The notes under the pieces were generated by a model. It made no database searches. It was not told the DNA's origin and saw nothing but the letters and a program-made list of their open reading frames with translations. 8,193 nucleotides of DNA. It comes from Dialister sp. UBA7295 (GTDB taxonomy: Bacteria > Bacillota > Negativicutes > Veillonellales > Dialisteraceae). The DNA is taken from positions 1 to 8,193 of the forward strand of contig DKQZ01000018.1 of NCBI GenBank assembly GCA_002471975.1, read 5' to 3'. Shown here piece by piece: positions 1 to 6,567 of this stretch; positions within the stretch are counted from its first letter, which is position 1; each line of letters starts with the position of its first letter. The position numbers were made by a program, and so were the translations under genes.

Positions 1-26
1 GCTGGGTGGTTTGTGATATACTATTC

Positions 27-99
27 ATAGCATGAGCCTCCAGTTTCGTATGTTTTGATTGGTACCTTAATTATACCAAACTGGTGTGACTCATGCTAT
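27..99. repeat. Long imperfect inverted repeat in the 5' intergenic region
   Basis: ATAGCATGAG at 27-36 is perfectly complementary to CTCATGCTAT at 90-99. Inside it, CCAGTTT (40-46) pairs with AAACTGG (78-84), and TTGGTA (59-64) pairs with TACCAA (74-79, overlapping the previous arm by two bases). The DNA could fold into one long, bulged hairpin. No T-run follows, so a simple terminator is unlikely. No coding sequence is recognisable around it; it could be the end of an element lying upstream of the window or an RNA structure. Confidence 0.6.
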
Positions 100-203
100 T
101 TATTTAGCCATGAATCTAGATTTTACAAGGCTTTGTGAGTGTTTTGCACCTGCGAAGTTTGAGATAATGATTTTTATTTTTGTACACCCCCATATAAAAG
201 GGA

Positions 204-261
204 CTTTCCTCATAGGAAGGCGCCACCATTACGAATCACGAACAACGAATAACGAAGAACG
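204..261 (-). repeat. Degenerate CGTTNNN/CGTGNNN heptamer array with adjoining hairpin
   Basis: Read on the minus strand, 261 down to 227 is five 7-nt units: three start CGTT (followed by CTT, ATT, GTT), then CGTGATT, then CGTAATG. GTGGCGCC follows, then a small hairpin whose arms are 204-210 and 214-220 (7 bp with one G-U, 3-nt loop), then CCCTTTTA. The layout matches the cleaner array at 7880-7943, including the GGCGCC arm, but the second GGCGCC arm is lost. It is probably a decayed member of the same family. Confidence 0.6.
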
Positions 262-348
262 ATTCCGGTCATTTGAGAAGAACCCTATTTCCACCCAAAG
301 GAAACAAATTTACTCTTTCTTTACTCATTCATCACTGATAATTGGCAC

Positions 349-357
349 TGGTTATAT
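349..357 (+). promoter_or_regulatory. Possible extended -10 promoter for the ABC transporter genes
   Basis: TG at 349-350, one base, then TTATAT at 352-357 resembles an extended -10 element about 50 bp before the ATPase start. No good -35 lies 16-18 bp upstream. A TGATAAT at 336-342 equals one half-site of a Fur box, but the second half is missing, so iron control cannot be claimed. Confidence 0.25.
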
Positions 358-406
358 AGACTTGAATTTAGTATGTGCTACTATGCACGGACAGTCGGGA
401 GAAGTT

Positions 407-1360
407 ATGAAAATCATTCTGAAAAATATCTGCAAGTCCTATGGCGGAAAGCTCATCATCGACCATGTGTCGCTGAATCTGGAAGACCGCCATTTCACTA
501 CTCTTCTGGGGCCTTCGGGCTGCGGGAAGACGACCCTTCTCCGCATGATTGCGGGGCTGGAGCGGCCGGATGAGGGGGAAATATGGCTGGGCGATACCTG
601 CGTTTCCGCCCCTGAAAAAGGTCTCTTTGTGCCACCGGAAAAAAGAGGCCTGGCTTTCGTGTTCCAGGATTTCGCCCTCTGGCCTCATATGACGGTTTTT
701 GAAAACGTGGCCTTCGGCCTGCGTGCGGCGGGGCGGACGGACCATCTGAAGGAAAATGTGGAAAAAGCCCTTTTCACGGTACGGCTGGAGCACATGGAAA
801 AACGGTATCCCCATGAACTTTCCGGCGGCCAGCAGCAGCGGGTCTCCTTTGCCAGGGCCATTGCCCTGAAGCCGGAATGCATCCTTTTCGATGAACCCCT
901 CTCGGCGCTGGATGCCATCCTGCGCATAGAGATGCGGGGAGAAATAAGGCGCCTCGTGAAAGATCTGGGCATTACCGCCGTTTTCGTCACCCATGATCAG
1001 GAAGAAGCCATGAGCATGAGTGATGCCATTGCCGTGATTTCTTCAGGGAAAATCGAGCAGTATGGAAAGCCGGAGGAAATATATGCCCATCCGGAGACGG
1101 ATTTCGTGGCCCATTTCGTGGGCTCTTCGAACTGGATCGATGAGACCCATCTCTTCCGGCCTGAAAAAGGGTGCATGGAGAAAATCCCGGAGGCCGAAGA
1201 ATTTCATGCCACTGTCACCAGCGTGCAGTTCCTGGGCCATACTTATGAAATCCACATGGATCATGAAGGAGCCAAATGGCTTTGCTGGTCTGCGAACCCC
1301 CTTCCCGCAGGCAGCGATGTGTCATTATACGTGAAGGGAAAAGACATTATTTCTTTATAA
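407..1360 (+). CDS. ABC transporter ATP-binding protein, Fbp/Afu (iron(III)-type) family
   Basis: Cytoplasmic ATPase that powers import through the permease encoded at 2769-4415. The 317-residue product has a complete nucleotide-binding domain: Walker A GPSGCGKTT (35-43), Q-loop Gln87, signature LSGGQ (138-142), Walker B ILFDEP (159-164), D-loop SALD (166-169) and switch His196 in VTHDQEEA. A short C-terminal regulatory (TOBE-like) region follows from about residue 250. FbpC-type proteins are usually near 350 residues, so this tail is slightly short. The start is ATG 407, preceded by GGGAGAAG at 397-404; the frame stays open upstream to 86, but that stretch contains a repeat array and does not look coding. 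ATG 383 is an alternative start without a good ribosome site. The binding-protein gene begins 16 bases after the stop, so the two are probably co-transcribed. Family assignment is secure; the substrate is not. Confidence 0.93.
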   Translation: MKIILKNICKSYGGKLIIDHVSLNLEDRHFTTLLGPSGCGKTTLLRMIAGLERPDEGEIWLGDTCVSAPEKGLFVPPEKRGLAFVFQDFALWPHMTVFENVAFGLRAAGRTDHLKENVEKALFTVRLEHMEKRYPHELSGGQQQRVSFARAIALKPECILFDEPLSALDAILRIEMRGEIRRLVKDLGITAVFVTHDQEEAMSMSDAIAVISSGKIEQYGKPEEIYAHPETDFVAHFVGSSNWIDETHLFRPEKGCMEKIPEAEEFHATVTSVQFLGHTYEIHMDHEGAKWLCWSANPLPAGSDVSLYVKGKDIISL

Positions 1361-1376
1361 GGAAAGAGGAAATCCA

Positions 1377-2387
1377 ATGAAAATGAAAAAACTCGCCATT
1401 CTTGCCGCATCTGCCCTTCTCTGCATGGGCATTGCTGCCTGTGGAACAAAGACCGAATCCAAACCGGCTGCTCCGGCTGCAAATAATGAGAAAAAAGTGG
1501 TGGTCTACATGCCGTCCCCGGCAGGCCTCACCGACAAACTGGCCAAGGGCTTTGAAAAGAAGACAGGCATCAAAGTCGAAGTTTTCCAGGGAACCACCGG
1601 TGAAATTCTGGCCAGAGTAGAAGCAGAAAAGAAAAATCCTGCTGCCGACGTAGTAGTTTTGGCTTCCTGGTCTGACGGACTCAATATGAAGAAATCCGGC
1701 GCCCTTGCTTCCTATAAACCACAGAACGCAGACAAACTGGACAAAGCCTTCATCGATAATGACAATCAGCTCATCGGTTACTCCGCTTCCGCAGTCGGCG
1801 TCATTTATAACAAAAACGTCATTCCCCAGCTTTCTGCAGACTGGAAAGACCTGGCCGATCCGAAGTACAAAGGACAGCTGGCTATCCCGGATCCCATGAA
1901 ATCCGGCGCCTGCAAAGATTTCCTGGCAGGCTACGTCAATAAATACGGCTGGGAAGCTCTGGAAGGCATGGCCAAGAACGGCATGAAAGTTCCTGGAGCC
2001 AATAAAGCTGCTTTGGAAGCCGTCACTACTGGAGAAGTTGGCATCCTCGTTGCCGGAGTCGATTACAATGCCTACAAAGCAAAGAAGAAAGGTGAACCCC
2101 TGGAAATCTACTATCCGAAGAGCGGCACCATCGTCAATCCGCGCCCGGCTATGATCATGAAGACCGCGCCCCACAAGGATAATGCCCAGAAATTCATGGA
2201 TTACCTCCTTTCTGATGAAGGCCAGCAGCTTGTAGCCAATGCATGGCTCCTCCCCGGCCGGACCGATATCAAAGCCAAGGGAACCCAGCTGAAAGACATC
2301 CCGCAGATTAAGCCGGAATGGGACAAGATGATGGCCATCGCCACCGAAACAGCAAAGAAGCTGAATGAACTTTGTGGGAAGAAATAA
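1377..2387 (+). CDS. Extracellular substrate-binding lipoprotein, iron(III)/AfuA-like ABC family
   Basis: Ligand receptor of the importer, expected to be lipid-anchored at the outer face of the inner membrane. The 336-residue product starts with a Lys-rich, hydrophobic signal and a lipobox ending I-A-A-Cys22, then a Pro/Ala linker (about 29-37). The body resembles bacterial family 1/6 solute-binding proteins: GTTGEILARVEAEK (72-85), VIYNKNVIP (142-150), LADPKYKGQLAIPDP (159-173), and an 'AWLLPGR' stretch near 289-295. These motifs are shared by ferric-iron (FbpA), 2-aminoethylphosphonate and hexose-phosphate (AfuA) binders. I do not see the FbpA-style Tyr-Tyr iron site in its usual context; a Tyr-Tyr pair at 245-246 sits in a different setting, so the ligand remains open. 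AGAGGA (1365-1370) lies 6 bases before the ATG; ATG 1383 is a possible alternative. Codons look biased as in a well-expressed gene. A terminator-like hairpin follows at 2465-2498. Confidence 0.92.
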   Translation: MKMKKLAILAASALLCMGIAACGTKTESKPAAPAANNEKKVVVYMPSPAGLTDKLAKGFEKKTGIKVEVFQGTTGEILARVEAEKKNPAADVVVLASWSDGLNMKKSGALASYKPQNADKLDKAFIDNDNQLIGYSASAVGVIYNKNVIPQLSADWKDLADPKYKGQLAIPDPMKSGACKDFLAGYVNKYGWEALEGMAKNGMKVPGANKAALEAVTTGEVGILVAGVDYNAYKAKKKGEPLEIYYPKSGTIVNPRPAMIMKTAPHKDNAQKFMDYLLSDEGQQLVANAWLLPGRTDIKAKGTQLKDIPQIKPEWDKMMAIATETAKKLNELCGKK

Positions 2388-2426
2388 TCATTTTCGCGTT
2401 TTCTGATTGAGTCACTTCTGCTGAAT

Positions 2427-2461
2427 CGTGATTCGTGTATCGTGGTCCGTGGTTCGTGAAG
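2427..2461 (+). repeat. CGTGNNN heptamer array, five units
   Basis: Five exact 7-nt units begin at 2427, 2434, 2441, 2448 and 2455. Each starts with CGTG; the trimers are ATT, TAT, GTC, GTT and AAG. The last unit leads directly into the hairpin at 2465-2492. An inverted partner array lies at 2681-2715. Confidence 0.85.
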
Positions 2462-2464
2462 GTA

Positions 2465-2498
2465 GGCCCGCATCAAAAATGGGAAGCGGGCCCCTTTT
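2465..2498 (+). terminator. Terminator-like hairpin after the binding-protein gene
   Basis: GGCCCGC (2465-2471) pairs with GCGGGCC (2486-2492) around a 14-nt loop, followed by CC and TTTT (2495-2498). A competing pairing exists: ATCAAAA (2472-2478) with TTTTGAT (2495-2501), extendable by GGG/CCC. It would cross the terminator stem, so the two folds exclude each other in simple secondary structure. Placed 77 bases after the stop, the hairpin could reduce read-through into the permease gene and so keep the binding protein in excess. Confidence 0.65.
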
Positions 2499-2650
2499 GA
2501 TATGAAGAATTCACATATATATACGATGTGATACTTTGGCTCTGGGTTGAAAAATTTTAAACCAATTTTTGGTCCATGATAATCAGAATGGCAATCATGA
2601 TTTGTCATCGCCCTGAGTGAGCCAAAGGCTCGTGCGCGACAGCGCACTAT
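2499..2650. other. Non-coding interior between convergent hairpins, rich in small stem-loops
   Basis: No gene is visible. Small inverted repeats occur in series: TCACAT/ATGTGA (2511-2516 with 2526-2531), ACCAA/TTGGT (2561-2565 with 2569-2573), GAGCC/GGCTC (2619-2623 with 2627-2631) and GTGCGC/GCGCAC (2632-2637 with 2642-2647). The last two abut each other and lie next to the 2657-2676 hairpin, giving three consecutive stems. I found no convincing promoter for the permease gene here. Confidence 0.6.
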
Positions 2651-2676
2651 AAAAATTGGTTGGCGAAAGCCAACCA
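2651..2676 (-). terminator. Convergent minus-strand terminator-like hairpin
   Basis: TGGTTGGC (2657-2664) pairs with GCCAACCA (2669-2676), 8 bp with a GAAA loop on the plus strand and TTTC on the minus strand. On the minus strand the stem is followed by a short A then TTTTT (2655-2651). It directly follows the minus-strand array ending CGTGAAGG, mirroring the arrangement at 2427-2498. Confidence 0.55.
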
Positions 2677-2680
2677 TATC

Positions 2681-2715
2681 CTTCACGAGCCACGAATCAC
2701 GGATCACGGACCACG
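2681..2715 (-). repeat. CGTGNNN heptamer array, five units, inverted partner of 2427-2461
   Basis: On the minus strand five contiguous 7-nt units start with CGTG. From 2715 downwards the trimers are GTC, ATC, ATT, GCT and AAG. Register is exact, and the final CGTGAAG plus G leads to the hairpin at 2657-2676. Together with 2427-2461 it brackets about 290 bp with inverted ends. Confidence 0.85.
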
Positions 2716-2768
2716 ACCGGCTCCATGTTTGTATATCCATTATTTCCTCATTGTCAGAAAGGCACCCC

Positions 2769-4415
2769 ATGAATCGTAAATGGTTCCTCCCCATTCTTGC
2801 CCTGGCGGCGTTTCTTATTTTCCTCATCCTCTGTCCATTGGCGGAGGTGGGAATCAAGGCGCTCATTATCAATGATGCCCTGGACTTTTCCTATGCCGCT
2901 GAAACGCTGATGGAGGAGCAGAATGCGGTGATGATCCGGAATTCCCTCATCCTGGGGGTGCTGGTGGTCATCGTTTCCACCTGTATTTCCCTCCCCCTGG
3001 CGTATCTCCTTTCGCGGACGGAATGGGCGGAATCGAAAGTACTGGATATTTTATTTCTTGTGCCTTTCATGACGCCTCCCTATATCGCTTCCATGGGATG
3101 GATCCTTTTCATGCAGAAACGGGGCCTTCTGGGACAGCTCATTCCCTTCTTCAAAGACGGGGTGACTCCCTTTTTCACCCTGGCAGGCCTGGTCATGGTC
3201 ATGAGTTTCCATATATTTCCTTTCATGGTGACTCTCCTCAAAAATGCCATGCTTAGAGTTCCTGAAAGTCTCGATGAAGCGGCTGCGGTCTGCGGGGCAG
3301 GATTTACGATGAGGCTCCGGAAAATATTTCTTCCTCTGGTCACGGGAAATTATGTGATCGGCGCTCTGCTGGTCTTTGTGAAAACCCTTTCCGAATACGG
3401 CACCCCTTACACATTGGGGCGGCGCATCGGATTTGACGTTTTTACCACAGACATCCACCGCTATGCCACCATTGCCCCGATTTCCTTTGGTAAAGCTGCC
3501 GTCCTGGCATCGGTCCTTGTGACGATCTGTCTTTTTATGTGGTTCATCCAGAACTACATCACCATGACTCACAGTTATCGTCTCGTAGGTGGAAAGGGGA
3601 CCCGCCGGGTTTTTAAAACTCTTACTCATCCTGTCAAAATAGCTACAGGTGCAGCTATGGGATGTCTCTTTGCCCTGGCTGTGGGGATTCCCTATTTCTC
3701 CGTCATTGCCACGTCCCTCATCAAACTCCGGGGCTATGGCCTTCAGGCAGGAAATTTTACGCTCGCCCATTATGCAGAGCTCCTTTTGGAGCATGATAAG
3801 GCCATGGATGCCATCCTGAACAGTCTCTTTCTGGCCGTCACGGCATCTACGATTTGTGCCATTCTGGGGACTCTCACCGTTTTTGCGGTGAAAGGGCTCG
3901 GTAAGAAATGGGGCCGTCCTCTGGAAGCGGTCTCTTTGGTACCTGAAATGCTTCCCGGCATCGTTATGGTGATTGGCCTCATGCTTTTCTGGAATGATAT
4001 TTACGACGTCCTTCCCCTGTACAACACCCTGGGAATCCTCGTTCTCACCTATGTGGTCCTGTTTCTTCCCTTCACGGTCCAGTATGTGACGAGCTCCCTC
4101 ACCCAGATTTCCTCAAGCCTCATCGAGGCGGGCCGGGTCTTTGGAGGAAATACGTTTTACGTCTTCCGACGCATTACGGTTCCTCTCATCCTGCGGGGCA
4201 TCGCTGCCGGCTGGATGATGACCTTCATCATTTCCCTCCGTGAACTGGTGGCGCCTTCCATGATCGCTCCGCCCAATACTCTCGTCATTTCCACTTTCAT
4301 TACGAGAGAATTCGAGCAGGGAAGCGTATCCCTGGGCATGGCTATGGCCGTACTCTGCATACTCATTACCGCAGGGTGCCTCCTGGTGCTGAATAGGGGA
4401 ATTAAACGGTTCTAA
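2769..4415 (+). CDS. ABC transporter permease, fused two-domain iron(III)/FbpB-like type
   Basis: Inner-membrane channel of the importer; one 548-residue chain carries both permease halves. About 12 hydrophobic segments can be picked out, roughly at 7-25, 58-82, 92-115, 135-157, 193-208, 240-262, 291-315, 350-375, 389-408, 418-440, 475-493 and 520-541. The two halves join through a basic loop near 263-290. Each half has the ATPase-coupling 'EAA' loop: E170-A-A with Gly176 and ILE/PRO at 186/189, and E453-A-G with Gly459 and Pro472. Fused permeases of this size are typical of the FbpB/ThiP/PhnV-like group. The start is ATG 2769 with AAAGG at 2758-2762; an upstream TTG at 2751 is open in frame but less suitable. 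It is separated from the binding-protein gene by 381 bp of repeats, so it may be partly uncoupled in expression. A strong terminator follows 11 bases after the stop. Confidence 0.93.
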   Translation: MNRKWFLPILALAAFLIFLILCPLAEVGIKALIINDALDFSYAAETLMEEQNAVMIRNSLILGVLVVIVSTCISLPLAYLLSRTEWAESKVLDILFLVPFMTPPYIASMGWILFMQKRGLLGQLIPFFKDGVTPFFTLAGLVMVMSFHIFPFMVTLLKNAMLRVPESLDEAAAVCGAGFTMRLRKIFLPLVTGNYVIGALLVFVKTLSEYGTPYTLGRRIGFDVFTTDIHRYATIAPISFGKAAVLASVLVTICLFMWFIQNYITMTHSYRLVGGKGTRRVFKTLTHPVKIATGAAMGCLFALAVGIPYFSVIATSLIKLRGYGLQAGNFTLAHYAELLLEHDKAMDAILNSLFLAVTASTICAILGTLTVFAVKGLGKKWGRPLEAVSLVPEMLPGIVMVIGLMLFWNDIYDVLPLYNTLGILVLTYVVLFLPFTVQYVTSSLTQISSSLIEAGRVFGGNTFYVFRRITVPLILRGIAAGWMMTFIISLRELVAPSMIAPPNTLVISTFITREFEQGSVSLGMAMAVLCILITAGCLLVLNRGIKRF

Positions 4416-4426
4416 TGGTCAATACT

Positions 4427-4461
4427 AATGGCATCTCTGAAATAAAGAGGTGCCATTTTTT
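4427..4461 (+). terminator. Rho-independent terminator after the permease gene
   Basis: Twelve base pairs, 4427-4438 with 4446-4457, including one G-U, around a 7-nt loop; the T-run is 4456-4461. The stem begins 11 bases after the stop codon, so it closes the ABC transporter transcript. Confidence 0.9.
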
Positions 4462-4507
4462 GTTGGTTAGGGAAGAAAGCCCTGAACGAGGTCTGGGGCG
4501 GAGGCCA

Positions 4508-4669
4508 CCTTCCCGATACCGCCCACCTGACATACATCCAATCCCATCAAGTACGAAGAAACCTTCCCGATACCGCCCGCCTGACATAAATCCAACTCCA
4601 TCACGAGCGGGAAATCCTTCCCGATACGTGCCATATGACACAAATTTGACAAGCTCCATACAAGGATGA
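4508..4669. repeat. Three-unit 54-bp tandem repeat
   Basis: Units start at 4508, 4562 and 4616, each beginning CCTTCCCGATAC and spaced exactly 54 bp. The first two units are close (CGCCC[AG]CCTGACATA then ATCCAA shared); the third has diverged strongly after its first dozen bases. On the minus strand each unit contains CGGGAAGG, the same octamer that precedes hairpins elsewhere in the window. CGGGAA (4608-4613) and TTCCCG (4618-4623) form a hairpin across the junction of units 2 and 3. Because 54 is divisible by three, several frames stay open, but none has a plausible start context; I treat it as non-coding. Confidence 0.85.
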
Positions 4670-4694
4670 CCATATGTAAAACATTATTCCAAAC

Positions 4695-4724
4695 TTAATC
4701 AAAATATTTCCCACTGGTTACAAT
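4695..4724 (+). promoter_or_regulatory. Weak candidate promoter for the OmpM gene
   Basis: TACAAT at 4719-4724, preceded by TGGT, could be a -10. TTAATC at 4695-4700 (18-bp spacing) is a poor -35. A perfect TTGACA stands at 4646-4651 in the last tandem unit but has no good -10 at the right distance (CATATG is 19 bp on). Either would give a leader of about 190-245 nt. Confidence 0.25.
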
Positions 4725-4800
4725 CTTGAAGAATATATTGCACAGGATTGACTCCTTTGCGGTAGTACGCACCCGCTTTATTTCCTACAATGAAGATACC

Positions 4801-4922
4801 GATGAGAGAGGTCCGCCCATCGGCGGAGAGACGGAATCCAGAGGAAACACGGCAACTCGCGGAAAGGATGTTTCTCCCTCAGGACCATTCTGCCGAAAGG
4901 CATTTCTATAAGGAGAGAGAAC
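4801..4922 (+). other. Putative structured 5' leader of the OmpM gene
   Basis: Several pairings are possible just before the gene: CCGCC/GGCGG (4813-4817 with 4822-4826), GGTCC/GGACC (4810-4814 with 4882-4886, competing with the first), and TGCC-GAAA-GGCA (4891-4902), a GNRA-capped stem ending eight bases before AGGAG (4911-4915). I cannot assign a riboswitch family. It may be an mRNA-stabilising leader of a highly expressed gene. Confidence 0.35.
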
Positions 4923-6221
4923 ATGAAAAAGATTCTCGCAATCGCAGCAGCAGCTGCACTTTCCTGCGGCATTTCCGCATTCGCCGCAAATCCGTTTTCC
5001 GATGTAACCCCGGATGACTGGGCTTACCAGGCTGTTTCCGACCTGTCCGATCAGGGCGTCGTAGAAGGCTATCCGGACGGCACCTTCAAAGGCGAAAGAA
5101 ACATCACCCGTTACGAACTGGCTCAGATCGTTGCCCGCCTCATGGCTAAAGAAGATCAGCTGAACGGCGAACAGAAAGCAACCCTGGACAAACTGGCTGG
5201 TGAATATGCTGATGAACTCGCTAACCTGGGCGTACGCGTTTCCAACCTGGAAAAGAAAGTCGGAAACCTGTCCTGGTCCGGTGATGCTCGTATGCGTATT
5301 AACCAGGGCTATGAAAAAGATAAAGACAAAAAGTTCACAGGCGATTCCACTGATTCCTGGAACGGCCGTATGAGAATCAAAGCTCATGCTCAGGTTAATG
5401 AAAAGACCTCCGTTGATGGTTGGCTGCGTCAGGACATGAACTTCAAGTCCGAAGCTGCTAAGGATAACAAAGGTGTTTACATGCAGCGTTTGTACGTTAC
5501 CCATAAATTTGGTGACGCAACAAAGCTGACCGTCGGCAAATATGGTGAACGCTTCGGCCAGACCGGTATCCTCCACGATTCTGAAGTCAAAGGCGCTGAA
5601 CTGACCTATGGCGGCAAAGACCTCAACCTGACTGCAGGCTATGCACGTTTCATGAAGTGGGATGACAAGCTCGGTGCTTATGGTGAAGGCGGAATTGACA
5701 AGAATGCCGGCGACGCTAATGAAGACAAACTGGAAAAGGAAGTTACCTACGCACGCATTGCAGGCGAAGCAAGCAAGCTGAACTATGACGTAGAATATGT
5801 CAATGCAGCAGCTGCTGATTATCAGGTATGGGGCGCAGGCCTGACCTGGAACGTAGCAGACAAGCTGGACGTATTCGGAGACTACTACACCAACGTAGAC
5901 TACAAAGGAGATCCGGCTCTCTGGTCCGCAGGTCTTGCTTACGGCAAACAGAATTTCAAGAAACCGGGCACCTGGAGACTGGCTGCAACCTATGTAAAGG
6001 CTGAAAAAGGCGCGTTCATGGGCGGCACAACTTGGGATCTGTCCGCTCCGCAGGAACTCGCATTGGAAGATAAGAGCGTTCACTTCTGGATCGCTCAGGC
6101 TGATGTCACCCTCCAGAAGAACGTAGGACTCCACCTCGAATATGCCTTCGACGTTGATGCAAAAGGCGACAAGACCGATTACGACGATCTCTTCGAAGCA
6201 AAGATCGACTACAAGTTCTAA
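4923..6221 (+). CDS. ompM: OmpM-like outer-membrane protein: SLH domain plus beta-barrel porin
   Basis: Outer-membrane porin and tether of Negativicutes. In this family the periplasmic SLH domain binds polyamine-modified peptidoglycan, while the barrel sits in the outer membrane and passes small solutes. The 432-residue product shows a signal peptide with cleavage after AFA (about residue 21), one SLH domain at about 24-74 (FSDVTPDDWA, GYPDGTFKG, ITRYE), a charged heptad-like coiled coil at about 75-114 (LANLGVRVSNLEKKVGNL at its end), and then alternating aromatic/polar beta-strand sequence from about 116 to the C-terminal Phe432. Size and order match OmpM. AGGAG (4911-4915) precedes the ATG by seven bases. 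Codons are strongly biased (CTG, GAC, AAA, CGT), unlike the neighbouring ATPase and permease, which suggests very high expression. The gene appears monocistronic, with a terminator at 6237-6263. Whether the cell has further OmpM copies cannot be seen from here. Confidence 0.93.
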   Translation: MKKILAIAAAAALSCGISAFAANPFSDVTPDDWAYQAVSDLSDQGVVEGYPDGTFKGERNITRYELAQIVARLMAKEDQLNGEQKATLDKLAGEYADELANLGVRVSNLEKKVGNLSWSGDARMRINQGYEKDKDKKFTGDSTDSWNGRMRIKAHAQVNEKTSVDGWLRQDMNFKSEAAKDNKGVYMQRLYVTHKFGDATKLTVGKYGERFGQTGILHDSEVKGAELTYGGKDLNLTAGYARFMKWDDKLGAYGEGGIDKNAGDANEDKLEKEVTYARIAGEASKLNYDVEYVNAAAADYQVWGAGLTWNVADKLDVFGDYYTNVDYKGDPALWSAGLAYGKQNFKKPGTWRLAATYVKAEKGAFMGGTTWDLSAPQELALEDKSVHFWIAQADVTLQKNVGLHLEYAFDVDAKGDKTDYDDLFEAKIDYKF

Positions 6222-6236
6222 TCACTCCTATACAGA

Positions 6237-6263
6237 AAAGAGCTCCTTACGGGGCTCTTTTTT
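6237..6263 (+). terminator. Rho-independent terminator after the OmpM gene
   Basis: AAAGAGCTCC (6237-6246) pairs with GGGGCTCTTT (6251-6260), 10 bp with one G-U and a TTAC loop, running into six Ts (6258-6263). It begins 16 bases after the stop codon. Confidence 0.93.
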
Positions 6264-6334
6264 GCGTGGGAAACAGGAGAGGGAAACGATTTGATGCAGG
6301 GTGGAAACTTAAGAAATAAAAACTTGTAGTAAGA

Positions 6335-6453
6335 AGTTATCAGTTATTAGTTCTCAGTTCGCAGAAAGTCTCATCCAATTGGAAATGTCCAGGATTTTGA
6401 ATTCTGCTTGATCATATGAACCCTTAATAACTGATAACTGCGAACTGATAACT
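6335..6453. repeat. Pair of inverted AGTTNNN heptamer arrays
   Basis: The left array, on the plus strand at 6335-6362, has four units AGTT plus ATC, ATT, CTC and CGC. The right array, on the minus strand at 6453-6426, has four units AGTT plus ATC, CGC, ATC and ATT. They share three of the trimers in a different order and face each other across 63 bp. The arms can pair in more than one register to make a long stem, followed on the plus strand by a T-run (6453-6458), so it could act as a backup terminator. No open frame or target-site duplication was seen. Confidence 0.8.
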
Positions 6454-6499
6454 TTTTTCGTGCTTTTTCAGAAAACCCATGAGAACTATTTCCACCATC

Positions 6500-6528
6500 T
6501 TGCATCCCGGAGCGACCGGGCCTATAAT
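6500..6528 (+). promoter_or_regulatory. Promoter of the dehydrogenase gene with inverted repeat in its spacer
   Basis: TTGCAT (6500-6505), 17-bp spacer, TATAAT (6523-6528, perfect -10). Expected transcription start is near 6535, about 30 bases before the ATG. The spacer contains CCCGG (6506-6510) and CCGGG (6516-6520), an inverted repeat between the two promoter boxes that could be an operator. Confidence 0.8.
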
Positions 6529-6567
6529 AGCTACGTTACATAAAAATACCCTCAAGGAGGCAATATA

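Noticed and set aside
336..358. Fur box before the ABC transporter genes
   Set aside because: Only one 7-base half-site (TGATAAT) is present; the opposing half is missing.
86..406. N-terminal extension of the ATPase reading frame
   Set aside because: The extra 107 codons run through a heptamer repeat and hairpin, do not resemble an ABC ATPase, and a ribosome site with ATG at 407 begins the usual domain.
1347..2174. Minus-strand open frame opposite the binding-protein gene
   Set aside because: Antisense shadow of a clearly recognised lipoprotein gene with no ribosome site of note.
4415..4669. Small plus-strand frame with an 18-residue repeat, and minus-strand frames over the same DNA
   Set aside because: The plus frame begins inside the permease stop and a 12-bp terminator, and the frames stay open only because 54 is a multiple of three.
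4508..4669. CRISPR array
   Set aside because: Units are contiguous with no unique spacers between identical repeats, and no cas genes are nearby.
4801..4902. Glycine- or SAM-type riboswitch before the OmpM gene
   Set aside because: A GGAGAG and a CTCAGGA stretch recall glycine aptamers, but the conserved core is not present and the gene context does not fit.
4785..6134. Long minus-strand open frame (449 codons) opposite the OmpM gene
   Set aside because: It is a shadow of strong codon bias in the real gene; the plus frame has a signal peptide, SLH domain and ribosome site.
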